Under the pieces are notes generated by a model. The model was not told the DNA's origin and did no database searches. It saw nothing but the letters and a program-made list of their open reading frames with translations. 15,484 nt of DNA from JBOFFC01 sp051648405 (GTDB taxonomy: Bacteria; Planctomycetota; Planctomycetia; Pirellulales; Lacipirellulaceae). Shown here piece after piece: positions 7,572 to 14,231 of the stretch. The translations under genes were made by a program, and so were the position numbers. The first letter of the stretch is position 1. Every line of letters starts with the position of its first letter. The DNA is taken from the NCBI GenBank assembly GCA_051648405.1, contig JBOFFC010000132.1, positions 1 through 15,484 of the forward strand, given 5' to 3'.

Positions 7572-10500
7572 ATGCGACCACACCGACTCGACTCCGCTGG
7601 CGAAGACCCGTTGCCGCAGTCCCGCCCCGCCGCCACCCCGTCCGACGGGATCGCCCCCGTGGGGTCCGGGGGGGCGAGCGCCGGAGTGCTGCGCATCCGC
7701 GGGGCGCGGGTCCACAATCTCAAGAACATCGACGTCGATCTGCCGCGTAACCGGCTGGTGGTGATCACCGGGGTCTCCGGGAGTGGCAAGACCTCGCTGG
7801 CGTTCGACACGCTGCTGGCCGAGGCGCAGCGGCAGTACATCGACTCGCTGAGCGTCTACGCCCGGCAGTTCTTCGATCAGCGCCAGCGGCCCGACGTCGA
7901 TCGGATCGAGGGATTGCAACCGGCGGTCGCCATCGATCAAAGCCAGGGCTCGCACAGCCCGCGCAGCACGGTCGGCACGGTGACCGAGGTCCACGATTAC
8001 CTGCGGTTGCTGTACGCCCGCGCGGGAGACCTGGCGTGCGCCGAGTGCGGCGACCCGATCACCCAGCAGAGCCCCGCCGAGATCGAGTCGGCGGTCGCCG
8101 CCCTGCCGGCTGAGTCACGGGCGATGCTGCTCGCCCCGCTGGTGCGCGGGCGCAAGGGGAAGCACGCCGAGGTGATCGAGCAGGCGCGCAAGGCGGGCTT
8201 CGTCCGCGTGCGGGTCGATGGGCTCACCTACCCAGTCGACGAGGTCCCCGAGCTCGCCGCGCAGAAAACGCACAACGTCGAGGCGGTCGTCGATCGGGTC
8301 GTCGTCCGCGACGGGATCGCGGCGCGGCTCGCCGAGTCGGTGCGGCTGGCGATCAAGCACGGCGACGGCGTGGTGATCGTGGTGCACCAAACGCCCGACG
8401 GCCGCGCCGCGACCGAACGGGCCGAACAGGCGGGGCCCGCGCAGCACAACGCCGACACCGGTTGGCACGAACGGCTGTTCAACACCCGCTACGCCTGCCC
8501 GCGTTGCAAGACGAGCGTCGCCGAGGTCGAGCCCCGCACCTTCAGCTTCAACAGCCCCTACGGCGCGTGCCCCACCTGCGACGGCATGGGGCAGCGAGAG
8601 GGTTTCGACCCCGACCTAGTGATCCCCGACCGCTCGCTGTCGCTCGCCTCGGGCGCGGTGGCGCCGTGGCGCACGCTGTCGCCGGGCGGCAAGGCGAAGC
8701 GCGTGGCGGTCTGCGAGCCGCTGCTCGTCGCCGCGAAGATCGACGCCAAGACGCCGCTCGCGCAGTGGCCGGGGGGTTCGCTCGCCAAACTGCTCGGGGG
8801 CGACGGGCGAGGTTTCGCGGGGGTCCTGCCGCTGCTCGAAGAGGAGCTCGCCGCCACGGCCCGCAAGGCAACCCGCGACCGCCTCGCGTCGTTCCGCGGG
8901 CTCGCTCCCTGCCCCGACTGCCACGGCGCGCGGCTGCGGCCCGAGGCCCGCGGCTGCCGCTTCGCCGGCCGCGCGATCCACGAGGCGAGCGCGCTCGCCG
9001 TCCGCGACGCGTTGGCGTGGTTCGAGTCGGTCGCCGCCGACCCCCAGACGCTCGACGAAGACCGCCGTGCGATCGCCAAGCCCGTACTGGCGGAAATCCT
9101 CCGCCGCCTGCGGTTCCTCGATAAATCGGGGGTCGGCTACTTATCGCTCGACCGCGGGGCCTCGACCCTCTCGGGGGGGGAGCTGCAGCGCGTGCGGCTG
9201 GCGACCGGCATCGGCAGCGGGCTGGTGGGGGTCATGTACCTGCTCGACGAGCCGTCGATCGGCCTCCACCCGCGCGACAACGACCGACTCATCGACTCGA
9301 TGCGCGACCTGGTGCGGCAGGGGAACACGGTGATCGTCGTCGAGCACGACGAGGCGGTGTGGCGGGCCGCCGACTGGCTCGTCGATGTTGGCCCCGGCGC
9401 CGGGCCGCGCGGCGGGACGATCGTCGCGGCCGGGACCCCCGACGAAGTCGCCGCCGCCGATTCGCTCACCGGGCGTTACCTCTCCGGCAAGTTGCGGGTC
9501 GAGACGCCGACCGCGCGTCGCGGCGCCGCCGTTTCGACGAACGGGGCCGATAAGAACGGCGCCAAGCCACCCGCCGCCGTGGCCATTGTTTCGGGCAACG
9601 GGATCACGCTCCGCGGGGCGACGCTGCACAACCTGCGCGGCGACGATCTGGTGGTCCCGCTCGGCCGACTGGTGTGCGTCACGGGGGTCTCGGGGAGCGG
9701 CAAGAGCTCGCTCGTCGTCGGCACGCTGGCGCGGGCGATCGCGCGAAAATTGAACGGCGCCAGCGCCAAGCCGGGGCCCTACGCGGCGCTCGAGGGCATC
9801 GACGCCCTGCACCGTTTCGTCGAAGCCGACCAGAGTCCGATCGGTCGCTCGCCACGCAGCAACGCGGCGACCTACACCGGCGTGTTCGACGAGGTCCGCA
9901 AGCTCTACGCGCGGACCAAGCTCGCCCGCCAGCGCGGTTACCAGTCGGGCCGCTTCAGCTTCAACGTCCCCGGCGGGCGCTGCGAAGAGTGCCAGGGTCA
10001 AGGGCAGCGGAAGATCGAGATGAACTTCCTCCCCGACCTCTACGTGACTTGCTCCGCCTGCCGCGGCGCGCGGTTCAACCGCCAGACGCTCGCCGTGAAG
10101 CACCACGGCAAGTCGATCGCCGAGGCGCTCGACTTGCCGGTCGATGAGGCGCTCGCGTTGTTCGCCGACATCCCCGCGATCCAGGGCCCGCTCGAAGCGC
10201 TCTCGGCGGTCGGCTTGGGCTACCTGACGCTCGGTCAGCCGTCGAACACGCTCTCCGGCGGCGAGGCGCAGCGCATCAAGCTGGCCGCCGAGCTGAGCGC
10301 AAACCAGAAGAACGGCGCGGCCCGCGAGGGGCACACGCTCTACCTGCTCGACGAGCCGACCACCGGCCTGCACGTGGACGACGTCCGGCGACTGCTCACG
10401 GTCCTCGAACGACTGGTCGAGGCGGGCAATACGGTGCTGGTGATCGAGCACCACCTCGACGTGATGCGCCGCGCCGACTGGCTAGTGGACCTGGGCCCCG

Positions 10501-10667
10501 ACGGCGGCGACGCCGGCGGCCAGATCGTCGCGGCGGGGACACCCGAGCACGTCGCGGAGCAGAGCGAAGGCCACACGGCTCGGTGGCTACGCGCGGCGCT
10601 GGGGGCAGGGGGGAAGGAACCACAGATGAACGCAGATGAGAACGCGCCAATTGCCAAGCGCAAATGA
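7572..10667 (+). CDS. uvrA: UvrA, excinuclease ABC subunit A (DNA damage recognition ATPase)
   Basis: A protein of 1031 residues against about 940 for classical UvrA. It has two ABC ATPase halves. Half 1 has Walker A GVSGSGKT (67-74), a UvrB-binding region with RGRKGKHAEV...GFVRVRVDG, a zinc module CPRC...CPTC near 308-336, a signature STLSGGELQ near 530, and Walker B YLLDEPSIGL. Half 2 has Walker A GVSGSGKSS near 704, zinc module CEEC...CSAC near 803-830, signature NTLSGGEAQ near 891 and Walker B YLLDEPTTGL near 923. All catalytic and metal-binding residues look intact. Extra length comes from an N-terminal extension of about 40 residues, an insertion before the first zinc module, a linker between halves, and a C-terminal tail encoded by repeat R1. 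ATG at 7572 is preferred over an in-frame TTG at 7539; neither has a strong ribosome-binding site. IDQSQGSHSPRSTVGT replaces the usual IDQKTTS-NPRSTVGT, so it may be a lineage-specific paralogue. Confidence 0.93.
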   Translation: MRPHRLDSAGEDPLPQSRPAATPSDGIAPVGSGGASAGVLRIRGARVHNLKNIDVDLPRNRLVVITGVSGSGKTSLAFDTLLAEAQRQYIDSLSVYARQFFDQRQRPDVDRIEGLQPAVAIDQSQGSHSPRSTVGTVTEVHDYLRLLYARAGDLACAECGDPITQQSPAEIESAVAALPAESRAMLLAPLVRGRKGKHAEVIEQARKAGFVRVRVDGLTYPVDEVPELAAQKTHNVEAVVDRVVVRDGIAARLAESVRLAIKHGDGVVIVVHQTPDGRAATERAEQAGPAQHNADTGWHERLFNTRYACPRCKTSVAEVEPRTFSFNSPYGACPTCDGMGQREGFDPDLVIPDRSLSLASGAVAPWRTLSPGGKAKRVAVCEPLLVAAKIDAKTPLAQWPGGSLAKLLGGDGRGFAGVLPLLEEELAATARKATRDRLASFRGLAPCPDCHGARLRPEARGCRFAGRAIHEASALAVRDALAWFESVAADPQTLDEDRRAIAKPVLAEILRRLRFLDKSGVGYLSLDRGASTLSGGELQRVRLATGIGSGLVGVMYLLDEPSIGLHPRDNDRLIDSMRDLVRQGNTVIVVEHDEAVWRAADWLVDVGPGAGPRGGTIVAAGTPDEVAAADSLTGRYLSGKLRVETPTARRGAAVSTNGADKNGAKPPAAVAIVSGNGITLRGATLHNLRGDDLVVPLGRLVCVTGVSGSGKSSLVVGTLARAIARKLNGASAKPGPYAALEGIDALHRFVEADQSPIGRSPRSNAATYTGVFDEVRKLYARTKLARQRGYQSGRFSFNVPGGRCEECQGQGQRKIEMNFLPDLYVTCSACRGARFNRQTLAVKHHGKSIAEALDLPVDEALALFADIPAIQGPLEALSAVGLGYLTLGQPSNTLSGGEAQRIKLAAELSANQKNGAAREGHTLYLLDEPTTGLHVDDVRRLLTVLERLVEAGNTVLVIEHHLDVMRRADWLVDLGPDGGDAGGQIVAAGTPEHVAEQSEGHTARWLRAALGAGGKEPQMNADENAPIAKRK

Positions 10668-10790
10668 TCAAAGAGCTTCGCTGACCACCCGCCGCCCGCA
10701 GGCGAATATCCACGGCTCTTGGTCATTGGTGCTTGGTCATTGGTCATCCGCGTCCATCCGCGTCGATCCGCGCGTATCTGCGGCCATTCT
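10616..10790. repeat. Element R1: inverted array of 10-bp and 7-bp units
   Basis: The left side has two 10-bp units at 10621-10640 (CACAGATGAA, CGCAGATGAG). The right side has four 7-bp units at 10719-10746 (TTGGTCA, TTGGTGC, TTGGTCA, TTGGTCA) and four 10-bp units at 10746-10785 (three ATCCGCG-type, one ATCTGCGGCC). The stretch 10648-10676 is a diverged reverse complement of the heptamer block (about 24 of 29 positions). The core TTCGC/GCGAA (10677-10681 with 10702-10706) closes it, so the whole reads as a large imperfect hairpin. It lies between the convergent uvrA and SRPBCC genes, and its left arm encodes the last residues and the stop of uvrA. It shares 23 and 16 identical nt with R3 and 21 with R2. 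Confidence 0.8.
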
Positions 10791-10808
10791 CCGTCGAAGC
10801 CATGGCGC

Positions 10809-12221
10809 TCAGGCCCCGCACACGAGTTCCTCAAGCCGGTCGTACGACTCGCCCATGCCGCGCTCCATGCCGGAGTCGAGGTGGCCGTCGCGTGCTGCGC
10901 GGTTGGGGTAGACGATAGTCCCTAGAACGAGCGTCGAGGCGCCGCGATCGACGAGCTCGACCGACTCGAGGTTGGGCCAGTCGCGGAACGGCTCGACGTC
11001 GTAGCAGAACGTCTGACGGACCCGTTCCGGCGGCGACAGCTCCAGGAACTCACCGAAGAACGGGTGGGTTACGCCCCCCGGCTCGTGGCAGACGAACCGC
11101 CACCGGCCACCGACGCGCAGGTCGTGCTCGACGACTTCGGTCGTGATCGCGCGCGGGCCCCACCACCGGGGGATCGACTCGGCAGAGGTCATCGCCGCGT
11201 ACACGCGTTCGCGCGGCGCGTCGATCACGCGGCGGAAGCGGACCTCGGTGTCGGTAACGGCCCCCATCGTGAGGCGTCGGCCAGCCGGCTCGTCGCCGAC
11301 GTGCTCCGCGAGCCGCGTCACCGTGTCGAACAGGCCATCGACGGCCCCGTAGTCGATCCCCACGCGGTCGCGCTCTGTCTTGCTAGGGAACAGCATCTTA
11401 AGACGCACGCGCGTCTTGCCCCCGTCGTCGGCCAGCGTGACCGTCGTCGCGAAACAGACCGCTTCCACCTCGCGACCGCCGGGGTGCTCGTAGGCGATCC
11501 GCTCGGGGCGCGAGAGCTCCTGGTAGACGATCAGGTTCTCGTAGTCCGTGCCATCCGGCCCGTGCATCGTGAACCGCCACTCGCCCCCCTCACGCGTCTC
11601 GACCGAATGGGTGGTGGTTGTGAAGTCGACCGGTCCCCACCAGTTCGAGATCCCCGTCGTGTCGAGGAACGCGTCGTAGACCAGCTCGCGCGGGGCGTCG
11701 ATCACGCGCCACACGACGAGCGTGCGGTCCTCGTCCGCCGTGTCGGCCTCGAGCGCCGCGTCGAGGCAGCGGAAGCTCGACCGCCAGCCGGCGACGACCC
11801 CCATGTCGGCGTGCTTCTTGAGGTCTTCCGGCGTGGGGTGCGCGATCGTGAGCGTCAGGCGTGTGCGGCCGGTGAGGTCTTCGAACTCCGCCGTCGCGAT
11901 CATCCCTTGCGGTAGCGATGCGGGGTCGCCGTGGACGAAGTCGTCGCCAAAATCGTCGGTTGAGACAATCCGCTGGTGGGGGACGATCTCCAAATACTTC
12001 CCTTTGCACGGGTACTCGGCGCCGTCGGGCCCGACCATCACGAGCCGTTGCTCGCCCCCGACGCGGAAGTCCTGGTGCACGACGCGCGTCGTGAACCCTT
12101 CGGGCCCGAACCAGCGGGCGATGTGCTCCGCCTCGGTCCAGAGGCGCCAAACCAGCTCGACGGGGGCGTCGAAGACGCGGGTGATGACGATGTCGAGGTC
12201 ATCGCGATGGTTTGCGACCAC
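10809..12221 (-). CDS. Triple-domain SRPBCC/AHSA1 protein
   Basis: A protein of 470 residues made of three tandem SRPBCC (AHSA1-type START-like) domains. Domain 1 is at about 10-157 (ITRVFDAPVELVWRLWTEAE, RWFGPEGF), domain 2 at 165-308 (VVWRVIDAPRELVYDAF, NWWGPVDFTT) and domain 3 at 323-467 (EVRFRRVIDAPRERVYAAM, RWWGPRAITT). Each repeats the family pattern 'R-(F/I)DAP-E-V(W/Y)' and 'W(W/F)GP', followed by 'GG-(W/Q)R'. Most AHSA1 proteins are single domains of about 150 residues that bind hydrophobic ligands; the ligand here is unknown. No frameshift or linker scar is visible, so this is one fused gene. The GTG start at 12221 lies inside the end of the ArsR gene (23-bp overlap) with a GAAGG-type ribosome-binding site, so the two are co-translated and presumably controlled by that repressor. 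It converges with uvrA across R1. Confidence 0.9.
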   Translation of the reverse strand: MVANHRDDLDIVITRVFDAPVELVWRLWTEAEHIARWFGPEGFTTRVVHQDFRVGGEQRLVMVGPDGAEYPCKGKYLEIVPHQRIVSTDDFGDDFVHGDPASLPQGMIATAEFEDLTGRTRLTLTIAHPTPEDLKKHADMGVVAGWRSSFRCLDAALEADTADEDRTLVVWRVIDAPRELVYDAFLDTTGISNWWGPVDFTTTTHSVETREGGEWRFTMHGPDGTDYENLIVYQELSRPERIAYEHPGGREVEAVCFATTVTLADDGGKTRVRLKMLFPSKTERDRVGIDYGAVDGLFDTVTRLAEHVGDEPAGRRLTMGAVTDTEVRFRRVIDAPRERVYAAMTSAESIPRWWGPRAITTEVVEHDLRVGGRWRFVCHEPGGVTHPFFGEFLELSPPERVRQTFCYDVEPFRDWPNLESVELVDRGASTLVLGTIVYPNRAARDGHLDSGMERGMGESYDRLEELVCGA

Positions 12222-12651
12222 GGCTTGCCTTCTGCTTTCGAGGAGGGGTCTGAGAGGGTTTCGACTTGTTGGACGAGCGAGTCGGCGCCGCCGGCTTCGC
12301 CTCGGCGTCGGGCTCCGCGGCCTTGGCTTGCACTACCTTCAGGTACGCGTCGAGCCGGTCGAGGCTCGCTTCCCAGAACTGTCGGTAGTCGCCGATCCAC
12401 TCGGCGGCGCCCTTGAGCGGCGCGGGTTTCAGGCGCACCGGCCGCCACTGTGCGCGGCGGCCGCGCTCCACCAAGCCCGCGCGCTCGAGCACCTTCAGGT
12501 GCTTGGTGACCGCCGGCATGGTGATCGACAGCGGCTCGTTGAGCTCGGTGACGGTCGCCTCGCCCGACGCGAGGCGCGCGAGGATCGCCCGCCGCGTGGG
12601 GTCGGCCAAGGCGGCGAAGGTGACGCTGAGCGAGTCGTTGGTGGCGGCCAT
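12199..12651 (-). CDS. ArsR-family transcriptional repressor with basic C-terminal tail
   Basis: A protein of 150 residues. Residues about 8-85 form a winged helix of the ArsR type that accompanies AHSA1 genes: FAALADPTRRAILARLASGE, then TVTELNEPLSITMPAVTKHL as the DNA-reading helices, then VLERAGLVERGRRAQ. The WIGDYRQFWEASLDRLDAYL segment matches the dimerisation end of this subfamily. No cysteine metal site is visible, so arsenic or metal sensing is unlikely. After about residue 112 the protein continues as a low-complexity tail rich in Ala, Pro, Ser, Lys and Arg, ending SRGRKPSR, which most family members lack. ATG at 12651 is well placed 24-26 bases after the predicted transcription start. 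The gene overlaps the downstream SRPBCC gene by 23 bp. It probably represses its own operon through the palindrome in its promoter. Confidence 0.92.
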   Translation of the reverse strand: MAATNDSLSVTFAALADPTRRAILARLASGEATVTELNEPLSITMPAVTKHLKVLERAGLVERGRRAQWRPVRLKPAPLKGAAEWIGDYRQFWEASLDRLDAYLKVVQAKAAEPDAEAKPAAPTRSSNKSKPSQTPPRKQKASRGRKPSR

Positions 12652-12662
12652 TTCACCGTCCA

Positions 12663-12672
12663 GTTATTTAAC
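12663..12672 (-). promoter_or_regulatory. Minor AT-rich inverted repeat in the ArsR leader
   Basis: On the minus strand GTTA-AA-TAAC is a perfect 4+4 inverted repeat 12-21 bases upstream of the ArsR start codon, in the predicted 5' leader. It is AT-rich in an otherwise GC-rich region. It could be a secondary repressor site or an unstructured leader that helps ribosome entry. The short arms make chance possible. Confidence 0.3.
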
Positions 12673-12682
12673 CGCAACGGAC

Positions 12683-12709
12683 ATTACACGCTGTCGACAG
12701 GAGTGTCAA
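12683..12709 (-). promoter_or_regulatory. Sigma-70-like promoter of the arsR-SRPBCC operon
   Basis: Reading the minus strand, a perfect -35 TTGACA at 12709-12704 is followed after 15 bp by TGTAAT at 12688-12683, which matches TATAAT at five of six positions. The spacer is slightly short. The predicted start is near 12676, giving a leader of about 25 nt before the ATG at 12651. No other place in the window shows so good a promoter. Confidence 0.65.
12691..12700. promoter_or_regulatory. Candidate ArsR operator (perfect 10-bp palindrome)
   Basis: CTGTCGACAG is a perfect palindrome placed wholly inside the spacer between the -35 and -10 boxes of the arsR promoter. It is loosely flanked by ACAC and GTGT, which extend the symmetry with small offsets. 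A repressor dimer bound here would block RNA polymerase, the expected arrangement for an autoregulated ArsR-family gene. The link to this protein is inferred. Confidence 0.55.
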
Positions 12710-12740
12710 CCGCGAGGACGAGCCACGCCGTGAAAAAGAA

Positions 12741-12850
12741 CTAGCCGCAGATACGCGCAGATCAACGCAGATGACTCTGGGCGATCTTTCCCGCTCACCC
12801 CATCCAACTTCATCCGCGTCCCTCTGCGCGTATCTGCGGCCATTCTTCCA
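12741..12850. repeat. Element R2: inverted array of 10-bp units
   Basis: The left arm has three 10-bp units starting at 12746 (CGCAGATACG, CGCAGATCAA, CGCAGATGAC). The right arm, 12811-12848, carries the reverse-complement type (CATCCGCGTC, then CCTCTGCGCG and TATCTGCGGC). An 18-nt stretch at 12744-12761 is the exact reverse complement of 12823-12840, so the element can form a long hairpin with an apex near 12777-12807. A 21-nt word at 12826-12846 is identical to R1 at 10770-10790. It fills the gap between the thiolase stop and the arsR promoter and may insulate or terminate transcription, although it lacks a U-tract. Confidence 0.82.
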
Positions 12851-12860
12851 AGTCGTCCGG

Positions 12861-14018
12861 TCACACGCGTTCCAGCACCACCGCGATCCCTTGCCCCGCG
12901 CCGATGCACATCGTGGCGAGGCCCAGGCCGGCGCCCCGGTCGCGCATCGCGTGGACGAGCGTCGCGACGATCCGCGCGCCGCTCGCGCCCAGGGGGTGCC
13001 CCAGCGCGATCGCGCCGCCGCGGACGTTGAGGCGCTCGGGGTCGAGGCCCAGCTCGCCCGCGCAGACCAGCGCCTGAGCGGCGAACGCCTCGTTCAGCTC
13101 CACCAGGTCAATGTCGGAGAGCGTCAGCCCGGCGCGCTCGAGCGCCTTGCGTGTCGCGGGGATCGGGCCGGTCCCCATCGCCGCCGGCTCGACGCCGACG
13201 ACCGCCGTCGCGCGGACCCGCGCCAGCGGCGTGAAGCCCTCGGCCAGCGCGCGGTCCTCGGCCATCACCACCAGCGCCGCGGCGCCGTCGCTCAGCGGCG
13301 AGCTGTTCCCCGCCGTCACCGTGCCGAGCCCCGGCATGAACGCGGGGGCGAGCGCGGCGAGCGCTTCGAGACTCGTGTCGCGACGCACGCACTGATCGAC
13401 CCGCACGAGCGTCCGCTCCCCCGCTTCGTTGCGGCCGTAGACGGGGACGACTTCCGCCACAAACGCCGCCGACTCGTGCGCGGCGGCGGCCTTTTGGTGG
13501 CTGTCGAGCGCGAAGCGGTCTTGCGCGTCGCGCGACACGCCGTGCGACTGGGCGAGGAACTCGGCGGTGACGCCCATCACGAGCGCCCCCTTGCTGGTGC
13601 GCCGCAGCAGCCGCGGATTGAGGTCGGCGCCCCCCTCCATCGGCAGGTGGTGCATGTGCTCGACCCCCCCGACGACGACGCACGTCGCGTCGCCGACGGC
13701 GATCGCGTGGCTCGCCATCCGCAGCGCCTCGAGCCCGCTGCCGCACAGCCGGTTGACGCTCACGCCGGGGACCGAAGTCGGAAGCCCGGCGAGCAGCGCC
13801 ACCATCCGCGCGACGTTGAACCCCTGCTCGCCCTGCTGCTGTGTGCAGCCGAGCAGCACGTCGTCGATCGTCGCCGGGTCGATGCCCGAGCGCTCGACCA
13901 CCGCACGCACGACGGTCGCGGCGAGGTCGTCGGCGCGCACGTCGCGGTAGACCCCGCGCTCGGCGTGCGCACGCCCGATCGGCGTGCGAACGGCGTCGAT
14001 GATCACGGCTCGGGGCAT
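12861..14018 (-). CDS. fadA: Acetyl-CoA C-acyltransferase (3-ketoacyl-CoA thiolase)
   Basis: A thiolase of 385 residues, normal for the family. It cleaves 3-ketoacyl-CoA with CoA in the last step of fatty-acid beta-oxidation. The N-terminus is typical (MPRAVIIDAVRTPIGRA). The nucleophilic cysteine is in NRLCGSG (Cys92). NEAFAAQ, GHPLG (His341) and the second catalytic cysteine in CIGAGQG (Cys371) are all present. An acetoacetyl-CoA thiolase role cannot be excluded from sequence, but the preceding 3-hydroxyacyl-CoA dehydrogenase gene favours beta-oxidation. ATG at 14018 is chosen because family homology starts exactly there. An alternative upstream start at 14057 would add 13 residues encoded only by repeat R3 (SSVLSVSSVV-type). 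R3 ends 3 bases before the start codon, so the ribosome-binding region (GTGGTGAAT) belongs to the repeat. Confidence 0.93.
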   Translation of the reverse strand: MPRAVIIDAVRTPIGRAHAERGVYRDVRADDLAATVVRAVVERSGIDPATIDDVLLGCTQQQGEQGFNVARMVALLAGLPTSVPGVSVNRLCGSGLEALRMASHAIAVGDATCVVVGGVEHMHHLPMEGGADLNPRLLRRTSKGALVMGVTAEFLAQSHGVSRDAQDRFALDSHQKAAAAHESAAFVAEVVPVYGRNEAGERTLVRVDQCVRRDTSLEALAALAPAFMPGLGTVTAGNSSPLSDGAAALVVMAEDRALAEGFTPLARVRATAVVGVEPAAMGTGPIPATRKALERAGLTLSDIDLVELNEAFAAQALVCAGELGLDPERLNVRGGAIALGHPLGASGARIVATLVHAMRDRGAGLGLATMCIGAGQGIAVVLERV

Positions 14019-14021
14019 GCG

Positions 14022-14231
14022 ATTCACCACAGAGGACACGGAGAGCACGGAGGACACAGAGAACGATTCAAACTGCTAATGACCGAACGGAGTGGGCAGC
14101 AGGCAGCGGGCAGTAAGCGACAGCGTTTGGTCATTGGTGCTTGGTCATTCCCTTAATCTGCGTTCATCCGTGTTCATCTGTGGTTCCCGTCTCGTAGTTC
14201 CTCCGTGCTCTCCGTGTCCTCTGCGGTGAAT
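14022..14231. repeat. Element R3: nested inverted array of 9-, 10- and 7-bp units
   Basis: The outer arms at 14022-14054 and 14199-14231 are reverse complements at 32 of 33 positions. The left arm contains four 9-bp units at 14028-14063 (CACAGAGGA, CACGGAGAG, CACGGAGGA, CACAGAGAA). Further in are three 10-bp units at 14156-14185 (ATCTGCGTTC, ATCCGTGTTC, ATCTGTGGTT), TTGGTCA-type heptamers at 14127-14149, and three GGCAGCA-type heptamers at 14095-14115. An inner stem pairs 14078-14089 with 14124-14135 (11 of 12). It fills the gap between the dehydrogenase and thiolase genes and overlaps the end of the former. The heptamer block and a 16-nt word at 14172-14187 are shared with R1. Confidence 0.85.

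Noticed and set aside
7476..7994. Extended coaX start at 7994
   Set aside because: The extra 173 residues are antisense to uvrA and lack homology. The DVGNS motif belongs at the N-terminus of the 7475 start.
10719..10925. Small plus-strand ORFs over the TTGGTCA heptamers (GAWSLVIGHW-type peptides)
   Set aside because: They are translations of the repeat and run into the antisense of the SRPBCC gene. There is no ribosome-binding site or protein-like composition.
14019..14057. Upstream start for the thiolase
   Set aside because: The added residues come from repeat R3, and thiolase homology begins at 14018.
10616..14231. Mobile element or integron origin of R1-R3
   Set aside because: No transposase, integrase or consistent target-site duplication was seen. 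A non-autonomous origin remains possible but is unsupported.
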